A DNA stretch of 64,000 nt from Cohnella hashimotonis (GCF_030014955.1 NZ_JAGRPV010000001.1:2542001-2606000), one strand, 5' to 3'; shown: positions 50,210 to 61,892, numbered from the stretch's first letter. Numbers and translations are program-made. Notes: a model not told the origin generated them from the sequence alone.

Positions 50210-50284
50210 CCCTTTCGCCGATTTGACTTCGACCGGGGCTTCCCGCATCATGAGGACAAGGACAACGGGGGGAGGCGAAACGGA

Positions 50285-50545
50285 ATGAAGCAGACAATCG
50301 TGGCGGCGATGCGGCTGCCGATCGTGTTCTATCGCCGGTTTATCTCGCCGCTTAAGCCGCCCACGTGCCGATTCGCTCCGACCTGCTCGGCCTATGCACT
50401 CGAGGCGATCGAGGTGCACGGTCCGATTAAAGGCGCGGGCTTGGCCGCGGTGCGGATCTGCAAATGCCACCCTTTTCACCCCGGCGGCTTCGATCCGGTA
50501 CCTCCTCCCAAGGGGGGGCGCGAGCCGGGGCGACCCTCCGCTTGA
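50285..50545 (+). CDS. yidD: Membrane protein insertion efficiency factor YidD
   Basis: An 86-residue protein with the invariant YidD motif [28 protein letters not shown] (split here), plus the later [15 protein letters not shown]. It is a membrane-associated factor that assists YidC-type insertases. GGGGGAGGCG precedes ATG 50285. In many bacteria yidD sits next to rpmH-rnpA-yidC; here it stands apart, before the metG T-box. Confidence 0.93.
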   Translation: MKQTIVAAMRLPIVFYRRFISPLKPPTCRFAPTCSAYALEAIEVHGPIKGAGLAAVRICKCHPFHPGGFDPVPPPKGGREPGRPSA

Positions 50546-50571
50546 CATCGGCCCTCGCGCTGCGGTATATT
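50542..50571 (+). promoter_or_regulatory. Sigma-A promoter of the metG T-box transcript
   Basis: TTGACA at 50542 overlaps the yidD stop region, and TATATT at 50566 follows after 18 bases. Transcription would start near 50578. Confidence 0.75.
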
Positions 50572-50589
50572 TTGGCCAATACAACCGTA

Positions 50590-50876
50590 TATCGATCCGA
50601 TGAAGCGATAAGTACAAAGGCAATGATCTATCTCAGAGAGCCGGGGCCGCTGCGAGCCGGCATAGATCGACTTTGGAAGATGGTCCTGGAGGATTCGTGC
50701 TCGAGCGCTGCCGCTGCCGGCTTGCGGTGAGAGTACGACGCGCGTTCCGGCGTTAACGGAGCTGCCGGTCTTAGGCGACCGGCGCGAATGAGCCTTCGCG
50801 CGCGTACGGCGAGGGGAATTTGGGTGGTACCACGTGAGCGCAGACTCTCGTCCCATGACGGACGGGAGTCTTTTTG
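50590..50876 (+). promoter_or_regulatory. T-box riboswitch for tRNA-Met
   Basis: The leader has the parts of a T-box: an AGTA loop E motif near 50611, a stem CAAAG/CTTTG leading to the specifier loop GAAG-ATG with Met codon at 50680-50682, and the T-box proper GGGTGGTACCACG at 50822-50834, whose TGGT pairs with an ACCA acceptor end. The terminator is AGACTCTCGTCC/GGACGGGAGTCT followed by five Ts (50842-50875). Uncharged tRNA-Met would stabilise the antiterminator and allow transcription of metG. Confidence 0.9.
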
Positions 50877-50911
50877 CGTTTCCGGCCCGATGTCTGCGCC
50901 AAATCCCCTGA

Positions 50912-52951
<2,040 letters not shown>

Positions 52952-52964
52952 TGTTCGGTTTTGG

Positions 52965-52998
52965 AGCCTGCGAAATCCACAATTTCGCAGGTTTTTTA
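52965..52998 (+). terminator. Terminator of metG
   Basis: AGCCTGCGAAAT and ATTTCGCAGGTT form a stem, followed by a T-run. Confidence 0.85.
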
Positions 52999-53066
52999 GT
53001 TCCATTGGCCTCTAAAGTCAGTTATGATAGTAACTATTATAGTACTGGAACGAGGAGGGCCAAGTC

Positions 53067-55670
53067 TTGCCTAGCCAAGCAAGTCGCAGGAAAAAAATAT
53101 CGATTCGCACAAAAATATTATCCGGCAACATCATCGTTATGATCTGTCTGGGCATCGCGATCGGCGCGCTGTCCATGCGAATCTCTTCGTTGCAAGACGA
53201 GATCGAATACATCAGCTCGCATGATATTCAAGTGCACGAGACCGTGAACCAGATACAAAAAGACCTTTTGGATATGGAGACGGGCTTGCGCGGCTTCATT
53301 ATCAGCGGCGACGAATCTTACCTGGAGCCCTACAATTCCGGCAAAGCCCGTTGGCAGACCGATACCAACAAGTTGAAATCGCTGGTTATCGACAATCCCG
53401 CCCAAGTGCGCAACACGGAGAGCATCGAATCCGGGCTGGTCGACTGGATGACCAACGCCAGCGAAAATGCGATTGCCTATAAACGGAGCGGAGATACTGA
53501 AAAATTGACCCGATTTTTCGCCGAAAAGACGGGCAAGGACCGAACGGACGCGCTCCGCATTCAGCTGCAAAGCTTTAAAGAAACCGAGTTCGGCTTGACC
53601 GAAGCGCGCGCCGCCTCGCTGAAGGATCGCAACGAATCGCTGATCGGCCTGCTTTACTTGTTGTGGATCGTCGTAGCCGCGATCTCGGTATCCACGGCAT
53701 GGATCATCTCGAATACCGTGATCAAGACCATCAGAACGGTCAGTACGACGATTCGTCAGATCGCGCATCAAGGGGAGAGCCTGAAGCAGAGGATCGAAGT
53801 GAACACCCGGGACGAGATGATGGAGCTGGGGGATTCGACCAATGCTCTGCTTGACATGCTCGAACGGCAGAACAGGCGCAAGGACCAAGTTGCGCATATC
53901 GCCACGCTCCTCCAGGAGCAGAACGATATCGATGCGGTAGGCCGGCAGTTCCTGAGCCAGCTCGTGCAGGTGTTCAACCTCCCTTACGGCGTCGTCTACG
54001 TTCGCAGCCAATCCAATCAGCTTGTGAAGACCGCATCCTTCGCCCAATCGTCGGATAACTTCGGGCGCAAGGAGTTCCAGTTAGGCGAAGGACTCGTCGG
54101 CCAATGCGCAGCCGAAAATCGGACCATCGTCTTAAGAGACGTTCCGAGCGGCTACGCGGCGATTCAGTCCGGTATCGGCCAGGCGTCGCCGACGGTCGTT
54201 GCGCTCGTGCCGATTACGTTCGAGCGGCGCGTCGTCGGCGTCATCGAGATCGGCTCGTTCAGCGGACTCGCCAGAGACGACATCGAACTTCTTGAGCAGC
54301 TCGGGGGCATGCTTGGCGTGACGATCCAATCCGTCAAGAGTCGGATGGAGATGGAGCAGCTCTATACGGAGGCCCAAGCGGCGAACGAAGAGCTTCAGGT
54401 TCAGTCCGAGGAGCTCAACGCCCAGTCGCTCGAGCTGCTGACGATGAACGACGAGCTCAAGCGCAGCTCCAACTTCAAAAGCGAATTTCTTGCGAACATG
54501 TCGCACGAGCTTAGGACGCCGCTCAACAGCATGCTCATTTTGTCCCAGATGCTCGCCGAGAACCGGCAGGGGCATCTGAGCGAAGACGACATCAGTTATG
54601 TCAACACCATTTATAGCGCAGGCAACGATCTATTGAACCTCATTAACGATATTCTCGATTTGTCCAAGGTCGAGGCCGGCAAGCTGGACATCGAGATGGG
54701 CAACATTATCCTGGCCGACTTGCAGCTTACGGTTTTGAGCAACTTCCAGGAAGTCGCCGCCAAGAAAAAGCTTGACTTCGCCGTCACGATTGCGCCTGAC
54801 ACGCCGGCTTGGCTGGAGACGGACGGATTCCGCCTGCAGCAAATTTTGAAAAATCTGTTATCCAATGCGTTCAAATTCACCGAGGCCGGCAAGGTCGACC
54901 TGCTGATCGGCGTGCATGCGAACAATGCGTGGGGCCAGCAGGAAATTGCCTTCACCGTTGCGGATACGGGCAAAGGCATCGCAAACGACAAGCTCGAGCT
55001 AATCTTCGAAGCCTTCACTCAGGCCGACAGCGGCACCGCCCGCAAATTCGGAGGAACCGGTCTTGGACTGACGATCTCGTCTTCCCTCGCGAATATGCTT
55101 GGCGGCCGGATCGAGGTGCAGAGCGAAGAGGGCAAGGGCAGCGAATTCACCTTGTATTTGCCGGCACAGCGTTCGATCGGCCAATCGGACGAAGCGATGG
55201 CGTCTAAGCAGCTTGCGACGTCTTCGTCTTCGCTGGCGGCAGCGGACCCGGTGTCCATTGCCGTATCCGAGATGCCGCTCAGCACGGCGGAGCTGAGGGG
55301 ACGCCATGTACTGCTGGTCGACGACGATGCCCGCAATCTGTATGCGTTGTCGCATGTGCTCGAGTCGCTCGAGATGACGTTCACGATTGCGCACGACGGT
55401 CTCGAAAGTATGGACCGGCTGCGCAACGGAGACACTTACGACTGTATACTGATGGATATCATGATGCCCGACATGGACGGATTCCAGGCGATCCACGAGA
55501 TCCGCCATACGTTGCAGTTGAGCACGCCGATCATCGCGGTGACAGCCAAAGCAATGAAGGAAGACCGCGACAAATGCCTGGAGGCCGGAGCCAACGCATA
55601 TATCAGCAAGCCGGTTCAAGTCCAGCAGCTCATCTCGATCATGGTCGCACAGATGAAGGTAGAAGTTTAA
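53067..55670 (+). CDS. Hybrid sensor histidine kinase with CHASE3, GAF and receiver domains
   Basis: The 867-residue protein starts at TTG 53067, eight bases behind GAGGAGGG. Domains in order: membrane helix (19-40), CHASE3 sensor (about 42-190; DMETGLRGFIISGDESYLEP), second helix (about 193-215), HAMP, GAF (about 275-425), coiled coil, HisKA with H480 (ANMSHELRTPLNSML), HATPase (VADTGKGI, GGTGLGLTISSSLA) and a C-terminal receiver with D797 (LMDIMMPDMDGF) and ISKP. No cognate regulator gene is adjacent, so the signal may leave through a phosphotransfer protein elsewhere or the receiver may be regulatory. The stimulus is unknown. Confidence 0.92.
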   Translation: MPSQASRRKKISIRTKILSGNIIVMICLGIAIGALSMRISSLQDEIEYISSHDIQVHETVNQIQKDLLDMETGLRGFIISGDESYLEPYNSGKARWQTDTNKLKSLVIDNPAQVRNTESIESGLVDWMTNASENAIAYKRSGDTEKLTRFFAEKTGKDRTDALRIQLQSFKETEFGLTEARAASLKDRNESLIGLLYLLWIVVAAISVSTAWIISNTVIKTIRTVSTTIRQIAHQGESLKQRIEVNTRDEMMELGDSTNALLDMLERQNRRKDQVAHIATLLQEQNDIDAVGRQFLSQLVQVFNLPYGVVYVRSQSNQLVKTASFAQSSDNFGRKEFQLGEGLVGQCAAENRTIVLRDVPSGYAAIQSGIGQASPTVVALVPITFERRVVGVIEIGSFSGLARDDIELLEQLGGMLGVTIQSVKSRMEMEQLYTEAQAANEELQVQSEELNAQSLELLTMNDELKRSSNFKSEFLANMSHELRTPLNSMLILSQMLAENRQGHLSEDDISYVNTIYSAGNDLLNLINDILDLSKVEAGKLDIEMGNIILADLQLTVLSNFQEVAAKKKLDFAVTIAPDTPAWLETDGFRLQQILKNLLSNAFKFTEAGKVDLLIGVHANNAWGQQEIAFTVADTGKGIANDKLELIFEAFTQADSGTARKFGGTGLGLTISSSLANMLGGRIEVQSEEGKGSEFTLYLPAQRSIGQSDEAMASKQLATSSSSLAAADPVSIAVSEMPLSTAELRGRHVLLVDDDARNLYALSHVLESLEMTFTIAHDGLESMDRLRNGDTYDCILMDIMMPDMDGFQAIHEIRHTLQLSTPIIAVTAKAMKEDRDKCLEAGANAYISKPVQVQQLISIMVAQMKVEV

Positions 55671-55675
55671 CGCGT

Positions 55676-55700
55676 GGGGCCGGTTTACCGGCCCCATTTT
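55676..55700 (+). terminator. Terminator of the hybrid kinase gene
   Basis: GGGGCCGG, a TTTA loop and CCGGCCCC form a perfect stem, followed by ATTTT. Confidence 0.85.
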
Positions 55701-55720
55701 CATATCGTAAGGAGGAGCTT

Positions 55721-56431
55721 ATGAGTCAGCTTAATTTGGGAATCGCTTTTGCGGGAGGACTCGCTTCCTTTATTTCTCCGTGCTGCCTGCCTTTATATCC
55801 GTCTTATCTGTCATACATAACGGGAATCTCGGTGACTCGCCTTAAGTCCGAGTCCGGCAAGGAAATACGCGCCAAAACGATGACGCATACGTTCTTCTTT
55901 ATATTGGGTTTCTCGGCCGTATTTTTTACGCTCAGTTATACGGCCAACACGTTTGCTTATACGTTTCGCGAATATCAGGATTTGATCCGTCAGATCTCGG
56001 CCATTCTCATCGTGCTCATGGGCTTGTTTTTGCTGGGCGTGTTCCAGCCGCAGCTGCTGCTCAAGGAACGCAAGATGAACGTGAGCTGGCGCCCAGCCGG
56101 CTACCTCGGCTCCTTTATATTCGGAATCGGCTTTTCGGCAGGCTGGTCCCCATGCGTGGGGCCGATCCTGACGGCGATTCTGGCTCTGGCCGCCAGCGAG
56201 CCCGGCACTTGGGCGGGAATGACCGCCGCTTATTCGCTGGGATTCGGCGTGCCGTTTTTCGTACTGGCATTTTTTATCGGATCGGCAAGATGGATCTTGA
56301 AGTATTCCGACAAGCTGATGAAAATCGGCGGCGCGTTGATGATTCTGATGGGTATTCTTCTGTTCACGGACCGGATGACGGCCATAACGATCTGGCTGAA
56401 TCGGATTACGCCGGACTGGCTTTTATTTTAA
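55721..56431 (+). CDS. ccdA: Cytochrome c biogenesis / thiol-disulfide protein CcdA
   Basis: The 236-residue membrane protein has six hydrophobic helices and the DsbD-type transmembrane cysteines: C21/C22 (ISPCCLPLYPS) and C145 (GWSPCVGPILT). It carries reducing power from cytoplasmic thioredoxin across the membrane for apocytochrome c reduction and, in bacilli, for sporulation-related StoA. ATG 55721 follows TAAGGAGG. It stands alone after the terminator of the kinase gene and is convergent with splB. Confidence 0.9.
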   Translation: MSQLNLGIAFAGGLASFISPCCLPLYPSYLSYITGISVTRLKSESGKEIRAKTMTHTFFFILGFSAVFFTLSYTANTFAYTFREYQDLIRQISAILIVLMGLFLLGVFQPQLLLKERKMNVSWRPAGYLGSFIFGIGFSAGWSPCVGPILTAILALAASEPGTWAGMTAAYSLGFGVPFFVLAFFIGSARWILKYSDKLMKIGGALMILMGILLFTDRMTAITIWLNRITPDWLLF

Positions 56432-56450
56432 TCTGCAAAATTTAGTTATA

Positions 56451-57518
56451 TTAGGTGAAATATTCGATTTTAGCGTTCGGGAAAGCTTCGAAGATACGTT
56501 CCGTAATAAACATTCGCAGCGCATCGGCTTGCTCGTCGGGATAAACGTATTTGTTTTGGCCCCAGCGGCCCCACTTTTTTTTACGTTTTGCCTCGTCCAT
56601 CTCAAGCTTGGTTTTCGGATAACGCTTTTGGATAATCGTCTTTGCCGTCTTGGTGAAGCGATGCTGAATCAGCTCGAAGGTCAGGTCGCGTCCCGCCTCC
56701 GGAGGAAGCTCGGCTGCCAGACGTTTGAGGAGTTCGGCGTAGCCGTTTTCCCAGCCGTCGAACCAGATGATGGGAGCGATAATGAAGCCGAGCGGATATC
56801 CGGCTCTTGCAATCTTGCCGGCCGCTTCGATACGTTCGGCGAATCGCGACGTTGCAGGCTCGAAGCTGCGGATCACATAATCGGCATTGACGCTGAAGCG
56901 CACGCGCGTATGGCCGCCATGCGCGATGCCGAGCAGCGAGTCGACGTGGTGGAACTTGGAGACGAACCGCAATCTCCCAAGCGGCTGTTTCGCCATAAAA
57001 GCGATGGTCTCCGCCAGCGATCCGGTAATGTGCTCAAGGCCGAGCGGATCCGACGTACAGGCCGCTTCGAACCGGGTGATCTCGGGACTGCGTTCGTCGA
57101 TGTAGTTTTTTGCCGCCCCAAGAATGTCGTCGATATTGACGTACACGCGAACATAGGGCTTCGCGCCGAGCGTCGTTTGGAGATAACAATAATGGCAATG
57201 TCCCATGCATCCCGTGGCCAGCGGGATCGCATACTCGGCGGAAGGTTTGGAAGTATCGAACTTCAGCGTCTTGCGCAGACCGACGACAAGCGTTCTTTTC
57301 GCAATTTTATACTGCTCGGTCTCCGTCTCTCCGGGCAAATTCGTAATACGGTTATGCGAAGTGGTCATTTTGTGCGGAATGCCTTCGCGAAGCGCCCAGT
57401 CGCGTATGCGAATGCCCATCGGATAATGAAGCGCTTCGGGCTCAAAATAGATGAGCTCAGGAACAAATGGCTTGGTCGCAATAGCTTTGCGAGGTTTTTC
57501 AGTCATACCGATACTCAT
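56451..57518 (-). CDS. splB: Spore photoproduct lyase
   Basis: A radical-SAM enzyme that reverts the spore photoproduct in DNA during germination. The 355-residue protein has the SAM cluster cysteines C104, C108 and C111 (CMGHCHYCY) and the conserved C154 in EAACTSD, the hydrogen-atom donor equivalent of Cys141 of B. subtilis SplB. ATG 57518 lies ten bases behind AAAGGAGG. It has no splA upstream. The upstream region contains CATACTA, which fits a sigma-G -10 box, but the -35 is poor. Confidence 0.95.
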   Translation of the reverse strand: MSIGMTEKPRKAIATKPFVPELIYFEPEALHYPMGIRIRDWALREGIPHKMTTSHNRITNLPGETETEQYKIAKRTLVVGLRKTLKFDTSKPSAEYAIPLATGCMGHCHYCYLQTTLGAKPYVRVYVNIDDILGAAKNYIDERSPEITRFEAACTSDPLGLEHITGSLAETIAFMAKQPLGRLRFVSKFHHVDSLLGIAHGGHTRVRFSVNADYVIRSFEPATSRFAERIEAAGKIARAGYPLGFIIAPIIWFDGWENGYAELLKRLAAELPPEAGRDLTFELIQHRFTKTAKTIIQKRYPKTKLEMDEAKRKKKWGRWGQNKYVYPDEQADALRMFITERIFEAFPNAKIEYFT

Positions 57519-57541
57519 GCGTGCGCTCGCCTCCTTTGAAT

Positions 57542-57557
57542 CCGTAGTATGCTACGG
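57542..57557. other. Palindrome between splB and mntR
   Basis: CCGTAGTATGCTACGG has 6-bp perfect arms. On the minus strand it includes the CATACTA that may be the splB -10 box, and it lies just upstream of the splB ribosome binding site. Confidence 0.45.
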
Positions 57558-57618
57558 CCGAAGGCCGCAGACACGGGTTAACTTCTGGATCGGATTCCGG
57601 CAGGGAATCGGCTGCGGC

Positions 57619-57647
57619 TTGCCCTTGCCGGTCGAGCGTTGTATGAT
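57619..57647 (+). promoter_or_regulatory. Promoter of mntR
   Basis: TTGCCC at 57619 and TATGAT at 57642, 17 bases apart, about 40 bases before the GTG start. Confidence 0.55.
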
Positions 57648-57685
57648 ACAAAGAGTTATTAACCGTCGGGAAAGGGGACAGTTCG

Positions 57686-58108
57686 GTGCCGACGCCAAGC
57701 ATGGAAGATTATCTCGAACGCATCTACAGACTGATCGACGAGAAAGGATACGCCCGCGTATCCGACATCGCCGAAGGACTGGAAGTGCACCCCTCGTCCG
57801 TGACCAAGATGATTCAGAAGCTGGACAAGGATCAATATTTAATTTACGAGAAGTACCGGGGACTTATCCTCACGAGCAAAGGGAAAAAAATCGGAAAGCG
57901 GCTCGTCGACCGGCATCATTTGCTCGAATCGTTCTTGAGCGTGATCGGCGTGCAGCATGAAAATATTTACCGCGACGTAGAAGGAATCGAGCACCATCTG
58001 AGTTGGGACTCCATCACCTGCATCGAGACGCTGGTTGAATATTTTAACCGCGACGATGCGCGAAGAGCGGAATTGATGCGCATTCGCGCCGAATTGGATA
58101 CGGAATGA
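57686..58108 (+). CDS. mntR: Manganese-dependent transcriptional regulator MntR
   Basis: A DtxR-family repressor of Mn2+ uptake genes. The 140-residue protein keeps the winged helix ([20 protein letters not shown]) and every metal ligand of B. subtilis MntR: D8, E11, H77, E99, E102 and H103. It starts at GTG 57686 behind GGAAAGGGG. It opens the block mntR-yqhO-yqhP-yqhQ-yqhR-aroQ-papA-efp in the same order as in B. subtilis. Confidence 0.95.
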   Translation: MPTPSMEDYLERIYRLIDEKGYARVSDIAEGLEVHPSSVTKMIQKLDKDQYLIYEKYRGLILTSKGKKIGKRLVDRHHLLESFLSVIGVQHENIYRDVEGIEHHLSWDSITCIETLVEYFNRDDARRAELMRIRAELDTE

Positions 58109-58239
58109 ACCTGAGAGGGCGCGGCGGCGTCCTCTTTTGTTTTGCGCGAAGGAGAAAGGAAGGGGGTTCCCTCGGTCTGCATTTTCGTAACCCCGCATAA
58201 GCTTGCTGTAGCGGGCTTATAGCGGACGGAGGCAGGCTC

Positions 58240-59304
58240 ATGCACTTAAAAATGATCAATGCGGTATTCGAAGGCGGCGGAGTCAAAGGAATCTCGCTCG
58301 CCGGCGCGGTGAAGGCGGCCGAATTGAACGGCTACGGTTTTAACCAGGTGGCCGGGACCTCGGCGGGAAGCATCGTAGCGGCGCTGATCGCCGCGGGTTA
58401 CAATGCGTCCGAGATGAAAATGATCATCGACGGTACGCCTTTCTCCGCTTTTTTGAAGAGGGCCCCGATCTTTAATGTCAAGCTGATCGGACCCGCGGCG
58501 CGTCTCTTGATGTTCAAGGGGCTGTACAGCGGAGACGCGCTCGAAGAATGGGCCGAAAAACTGCTGGCGGCTCGCGGAATCCGGACGTTCGCGGACTTGC
58601 CTCCGGGACGCTTGCGCATCGTCGCATCGGACATCACGAACGGTAAAATACTGGTTTTACCCGATGACATCGCAGATTACGGGGTGGATCCGCGCGATCT
58701 GGGCGTGGCGCAGGCGATACGCATGAGCGTCAGCATCCCTTACTTTTTTGATCCCGTCATCGTGCGCAGCGCCCACGCCTATCGTCCGTTCAAGCGCGCC
58801 AAGCGACACGGCAAACTTTTGATCGGTCACGGCTCCTATGTCGTTGACGGCGGGCTGCTCAGCAATTTTCCGCTCTGGCTGTTCGAGGAGCCGGAGGCGA
58901 AGGGGCCGTTGCTGCCCGTGGTCGGCTTTCAAATGGTGGGAAGACCGAATCCGAAGGGCCATCGGATCAGCGGACCGTTCACGATGTTTTACGCCATGTT
59001 CGAAACGATGCTAAGCGCTCACGACGAACGGTACATCGAGAAAAACAACCGCGTCCGTACGATCAAAATTCCTACGCTCGGCGTAAGAACGACGGATTTT
59101 CATTTGTCCGAGGCGCAAAGCGAAAGTTTGTATCAATCCGGGCTGCAGGCTGGAAGCGAGTTTTTTCATTTGTTCGACTATCGGACGGGAATGTGCCCGC
59201 CGGACCTGCCGACTACGCATCCGCATTCGCAGACCGGAACGGGCTCGCCCAAGATTAAGTTCGGCTATGTCAAGCCGGCCGAGCGGCCAAATAAAAAGGA
59301 TTGA
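58240..59304 (+). CDS. yqhO: Patatin-like phospholipase (YqhO)
   Basis: A predicted serine lipid acyl hydrolase of 354 residues. The oxyanion-hole motif GGGVKG is at residues 12-17, the nucleophile S41 in GTSAG and the dyad aspartate D203 in VDGGLL. It has no signal peptide, so it should act on cytoplasmic or inner-leaflet lipids. CGGAGG precedes ATG 58240. Its place after mntR matches B. subtilis yqhO. It is closed by a bidirectional terminator. Confidence 0.92.
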   Translation: MHLKMINAVFEGGGVKGISLAGAVKAAELNGYGFNQVAGTSAGSIVAALIAAGYNASEMKMIIDGTPFSAFLKRAPIFNVKLIGPAARLLMFKGLYSGDALEEWAEKLLAARGIRTFADLPPGRLRIVASDITNGKILVLPDDIADYGVDPRDLGVAQAIRMSVSIPYFFDPVIVRSAHAYRPFKRAKRHGKLLIGHGSYVVDGGLLSNFPLWLFEEPEAKGPLLPVVGFQMVGRPNPKGHRISGPFTMFYAMFETMLSAHDERYIEKNNRVRTIKIPTLGVRTTDFHLSEAQSESLYQSGLQAGSEFFHLFDYRTGMCPPDLPTTHPHSQTGTGSPKIKFGYVKPAERPNKKD

Positions 59305-59330
59305 GGCGGAAGGCCTCAATCCTTTTTATT
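59291..59330. terminator. Bidirectional terminator between yqhO and yqhP
   Basis: AAAAAGGATTGAGG pairs with CCTCAATCCTTTTT around a short loop; it overlaps the end of yqhO. Confidence 0.85.
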
Positions 59331-59343
59331 GTGAATCCGTTCG

Positions 59344-59670
59344 TTAGTGGTAGGTCGGCGGCTCGTCGTCGCGGCCTTTGCTGCCTTCGATGACGCGGAA
59401 GGGCGAGGGGCTGCGCCGCGTTTTGGCCGTGGTATCTCTGGCTTGCTGGCGCTTCTTGCTCTGCGCCGCCGCACGCTGGTAGTCCGAGCGGGCAGAACCG
59501 CCGCGGTTCCAGCGGGCCGGCGGAAATTTGTATAAAAGCCAGACGATCGCGATGAGCACAACGGGAACGATAAGCGTCTGTCCGCCGTTCAAGATGCTGG
59601 TCGCGATTCCGATGGCGACCAGCGCCAGGAACACGACAAACCAAGTTGGCATTCGATTGCGTTTGCGCAT
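59344..59670 (-). CDS. yqhP: Small membrane protein, YqhP-like by position
   Basis: The 108-residue protein has two hydrophobic helices (about residues 9-25 and 30-46) and a basic, disordered tail (residues 55-108). Sequence evidence for function is absent. The name rests on its place between yqhO and yqhQ, the same as in B. subtilis; here it is on the minus strand together with yqhQ, 26 bases downstream of it. GGGAGGG precedes ATG 59670. Confidence 0.68.
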   Translation of the reverse strand: MRKRNRMPTWFVVFLALVAIGIATSILNGGQTLIVPVVLIAIVWLLYKFPPARWNRGGSARSDYQRAAAQSKKRQQARDTTAKTRRSPSPFRVIEGSKGRDDEPPTYH

Positions 59671-59695
59671 TGGTGTCCCTCCCGTTGAATTAGAA

Positions 59696-60655
59696 TTATA
59701 CGGGCCGAATCTCGCGGTCGAGCTCTCGCATGCGATTGAACGAAGCGATGGATACGGCTACCTGATCGTCGTTCGGTTCTTTGGTCGTGAGCAGTTGAAG
59801 CCAAAGGCCGGGATACCCGAGCACGCGCAGTCCCGGAATATCGCGCGCCGCGTTCGTCCAGCGAAGCACCTCGTACGAGATGCCGATGACGACGGGCAGC
59901 AGAGCGATCCGGATCCAGATGCGCTCCCAGATCGTATCCCAGTGGAAGATCGGGAACGAATAGAGAACAACGCCGACGATGACCGTGAAAACAAGGAAGC
60001 TGCTCCCGCAGCGGTAATGAAGGCGCGTAAAACGCTGCACGTTTTCGACCGTGAGATCGACGCCCGCTTCATAAGCGCTGATCACCTTGTGCTCGGCGCC
60101 GTGGTACTGGAACAGGCGCTTGATCAAAGGCGTCTTGGAGATGAACCAAAGGTAAAAGAGCAATAATGCGATCTTGATGACGCCTTCCAACAGGTTATGC
60201 AGGATCATGCTGCTAAATACGCTAGAGAACAGAAACTGTTCGAGCAGCGCGGGCACGGTCGTGAACACCAGCTTGCCGAAGACGAACGACAGGACGCCTA
60301 CGACCGCCACGCCCAGCACCATGGAAAGGCTCCATTTTTCTTTTTCCTTCGGCTTCTCGGCCGCCTCCGGCTGCGTCTCGTCCTCGGCGTAGGCTTCGGC
60401 AGAGAAGTTCAAGTGCTGTGAGCCTTTGGCCGAAGATTCGACGATGCCGACGATGCCCCGGATAAAAGGTATCCGCTTCAGCACCGCGAGCGCCCGGCTC
60501 TGCTGCTGCTTGCGGGGAACTTCAAAAAAAGCGATCTCTTGATTCTTGCGCCGCACCGCGGTCACGTGGACATTCCGTCCGGCGAACATGACGCCTTCAA
60601 TCACGGCTTGTCCTCCGTATATGGAGGTCGGTTGTTCTGCCAAACCATTCACCAT
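59696..60655 (-). CDS. yqhQ: DUF1385 membrane protein YqhQ
   Basis: The 319-residue protein shows the DUF1385 pattern: IYGGQAVIEGVMFAGRNVHV at the N-terminus, several membrane helices, and the conserved YHGAEHKVISAYEAG with LHYRCGSSFLVF, whose His, Glu and Cys suggest a metal or thiol site. Function unknown. ATG 60655 is chosen as the start of the family's conserved region; an open frame extends 63 codons upstream over the divergent yqhR promoter region. It shares a strand with yqhP. Confidence 0.9.
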   Translation of the reverse strand: MVNGLAEQPTSIYGGQAVIEGVMFAGRNVHVTAVRRKNQEIAFFEVPRKQQQSRALAVLKRIPFIRGIVGIVESSAKGSQHLNFSAEAYAEDETQPEAAEKPKEKEKWSLSMVLGVAVVGVLSFVFGKLVFTTVPALLEQFLFSSVFSSMILHNLLEGVIKIALLLFYLWFISKTPLIKRLFQYHGAEHKVISAYEAGVDLTVENVQRFTRLHYRCGSSFLVFTVIVGVVLYSFPIFHWDTIWERIWIRIALLPVVIGISYEVLRWTNAARDIPGLRVLGYPGLWLQLLTTKEPNDDQVAVSIASFNRMRELDREIRPV

Positions 60656-60818
60656 CTCTCGCTGAATCCTTGAAGCGCCAGGCTTCGAGTATGTTCCTAT
60701 TTTACAGGATAAGGGCTTGCAATGCCACATGATCCGGCTGTCCGAAAGACTAATGCGCTTGAAGGAAGCCCATACTATGCCGGACACGCGGAAGTCCCGA
60801 AAGGATGGTAGGAATATC

Positions 60819-61358
60819 ATGGAACAATCGCAAAACAAGAGCAAGGGAACAGGCCGTACGAAGCATCCCGCCGTCTATTGCCTGACGCTTGGATTATTTG
60901 CCGGCTTGATCTGGGGGCTGCTGCGCTGGCTTACGGTCGCAATGAATTTGACCAAGGTGCCGCAGGCTTTTTTAGCCGACCCGTTCATCAAGCGGGAACG
61001 GCTGGATACGGTCGCATGGCATTGCGTCGGTCTGGCGCTGTTTGTCGTCATGTCCATATTGGCCGCTTATTTATACTGGTTGATCCTCGGCAAGCTTAAA
61101 GGGCCCTGGCCGGGATTATTATTCGGCGCTGCCTGGTGGGGGCTATTGTTTTTATGGATCGGGCCAATGACGGGCGCCGTGCCGGCATTCAAGGAGATCG
61201 GCCTGGGCAGCATCTTTACGGAATGCTCCATTTATTTGCTATGGGGACTTTTCATCGGCTATTCGTTTGCCTTCGAATTCCACAAGGAGTCCGCGCGCGA
61301 GCCGAAAAGCCCGAATGGCGATCAGGCCGGCCGCTCCGGCGATCCGCAGCCCGCTTGA
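60819..61358 (+). CDS. yqhR: Conserved membrane protein YqhR
   Basis: The 179-residue protein has four predicted membrane helices and the YqhR-type features GLIWGLLRWL, a WHCVGLALFVVMSILAAYLY helix and a GAAWWGLLFLWIGP stretch. The start ATG 60819 is about six bases behind GGTAGGAA. Its function is unknown. It is divergent from yqhQ and lies just upstream of aroQ, as in B. subtilis. Confidence 0.8.
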   Translation: MEQSQNKSKGTGRTKHPAVYCLTLGLFAGLIWGLLRWLTVAMNLTKVPQAFLADPFIKRERLDTVAWHCVGLALFVVMSILAAYLYWLILGKLKGPWPGLLFGAAWWGLLFLWIGPMTGAVPAFKEIGLGSIFTECSIYLLWGLFIGYSFAFEFHKESAREPKSPNGDQAGRSGDPQPA

Positions 61359-61404
61359 TCGGCGCTTGCAACGGGGCAGCATATAGCACCGCATCGGGCC
61401 GTTA

Positions 61405-61413
61405 TGATACAAT
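61405..61413 (+). promoter_or_regulatory. Extended -10 promoter ahead of aroQ
   Basis: TGA immediately followed by TACAAT, 45 bases before the aroQ start; the -35 is weak, as usual for extended -10 promoters. Confidence 0.5.
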
Positions 61414-61457
61414 GACTGATGAATTTATCGCTGAAAATCAAGGAAGGAGTGCCGGAC

Positions 61458-61892
61458 TTGCCCAGTATCTTGGTTCTGAACGGGCCGAACCTGAATATGC
61501 TCGGCGTGAGGGAGCCGGGGGTTTACGGCACCGCCACGCTCGCCGACATCGAGCGAAGCCTGAGGGAGACGGCCGATCGCGAAGGGGCTTCTCTTTCCTT
61601 TTACCAATCGAATCATGAGGGCGGATTGCTCGACGAGATGCACGCAGCCTACGGGCGGCACGACGGCATCCTGATCAATCCGGGCGCCTATACGCACACG
61701 AGCATCGCGCTTCGCGACGGCATCGCGTCCGTCGGACTTCCCGTCGTCGAGGTGCATTTGTCGAACATACATAAGCGCGAGTCTTTCAGGCACACGTCGA
61801 TGCTTGCGCCGTTATGCGTGGGCCAGATCGCCGGCTTCGGCGCTTACGGCTACGAGCTCGGCCTGCTCGCGCTTTTGCGGCATCTGCGGTAG
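61458..61892 (+). CDS. aroQ: Type II 3-dehydroquinate dehydratase
   Basis: Third step of the shikimate pathway, 3-dehydroquinate to 3-dehydroshikimate. The 144-residue protein has [20 protein letters not shown] with the catalytic tyrosine, [22 protein letters not shown] and [15 protein letters not shown] 61458 is preferred, eight bases after AAGGAAGGAG, and gives the standard length; ATG 61419 would add 13 residues. It is followed 47 bases later by papA. Confidence 0.95.
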   Translation: MPSILVLNGPNLNMLGVREPGVYGTATLADIERSLRETADREGASLSFYQSNHEGGLLDEMHAAYGRHDGILINPGAYTHTSIALRDGIASVGLPVVEVHLSNIHKRESFRHTSMLAPLCVGQIAGFGAYGYELGLLALLRHLR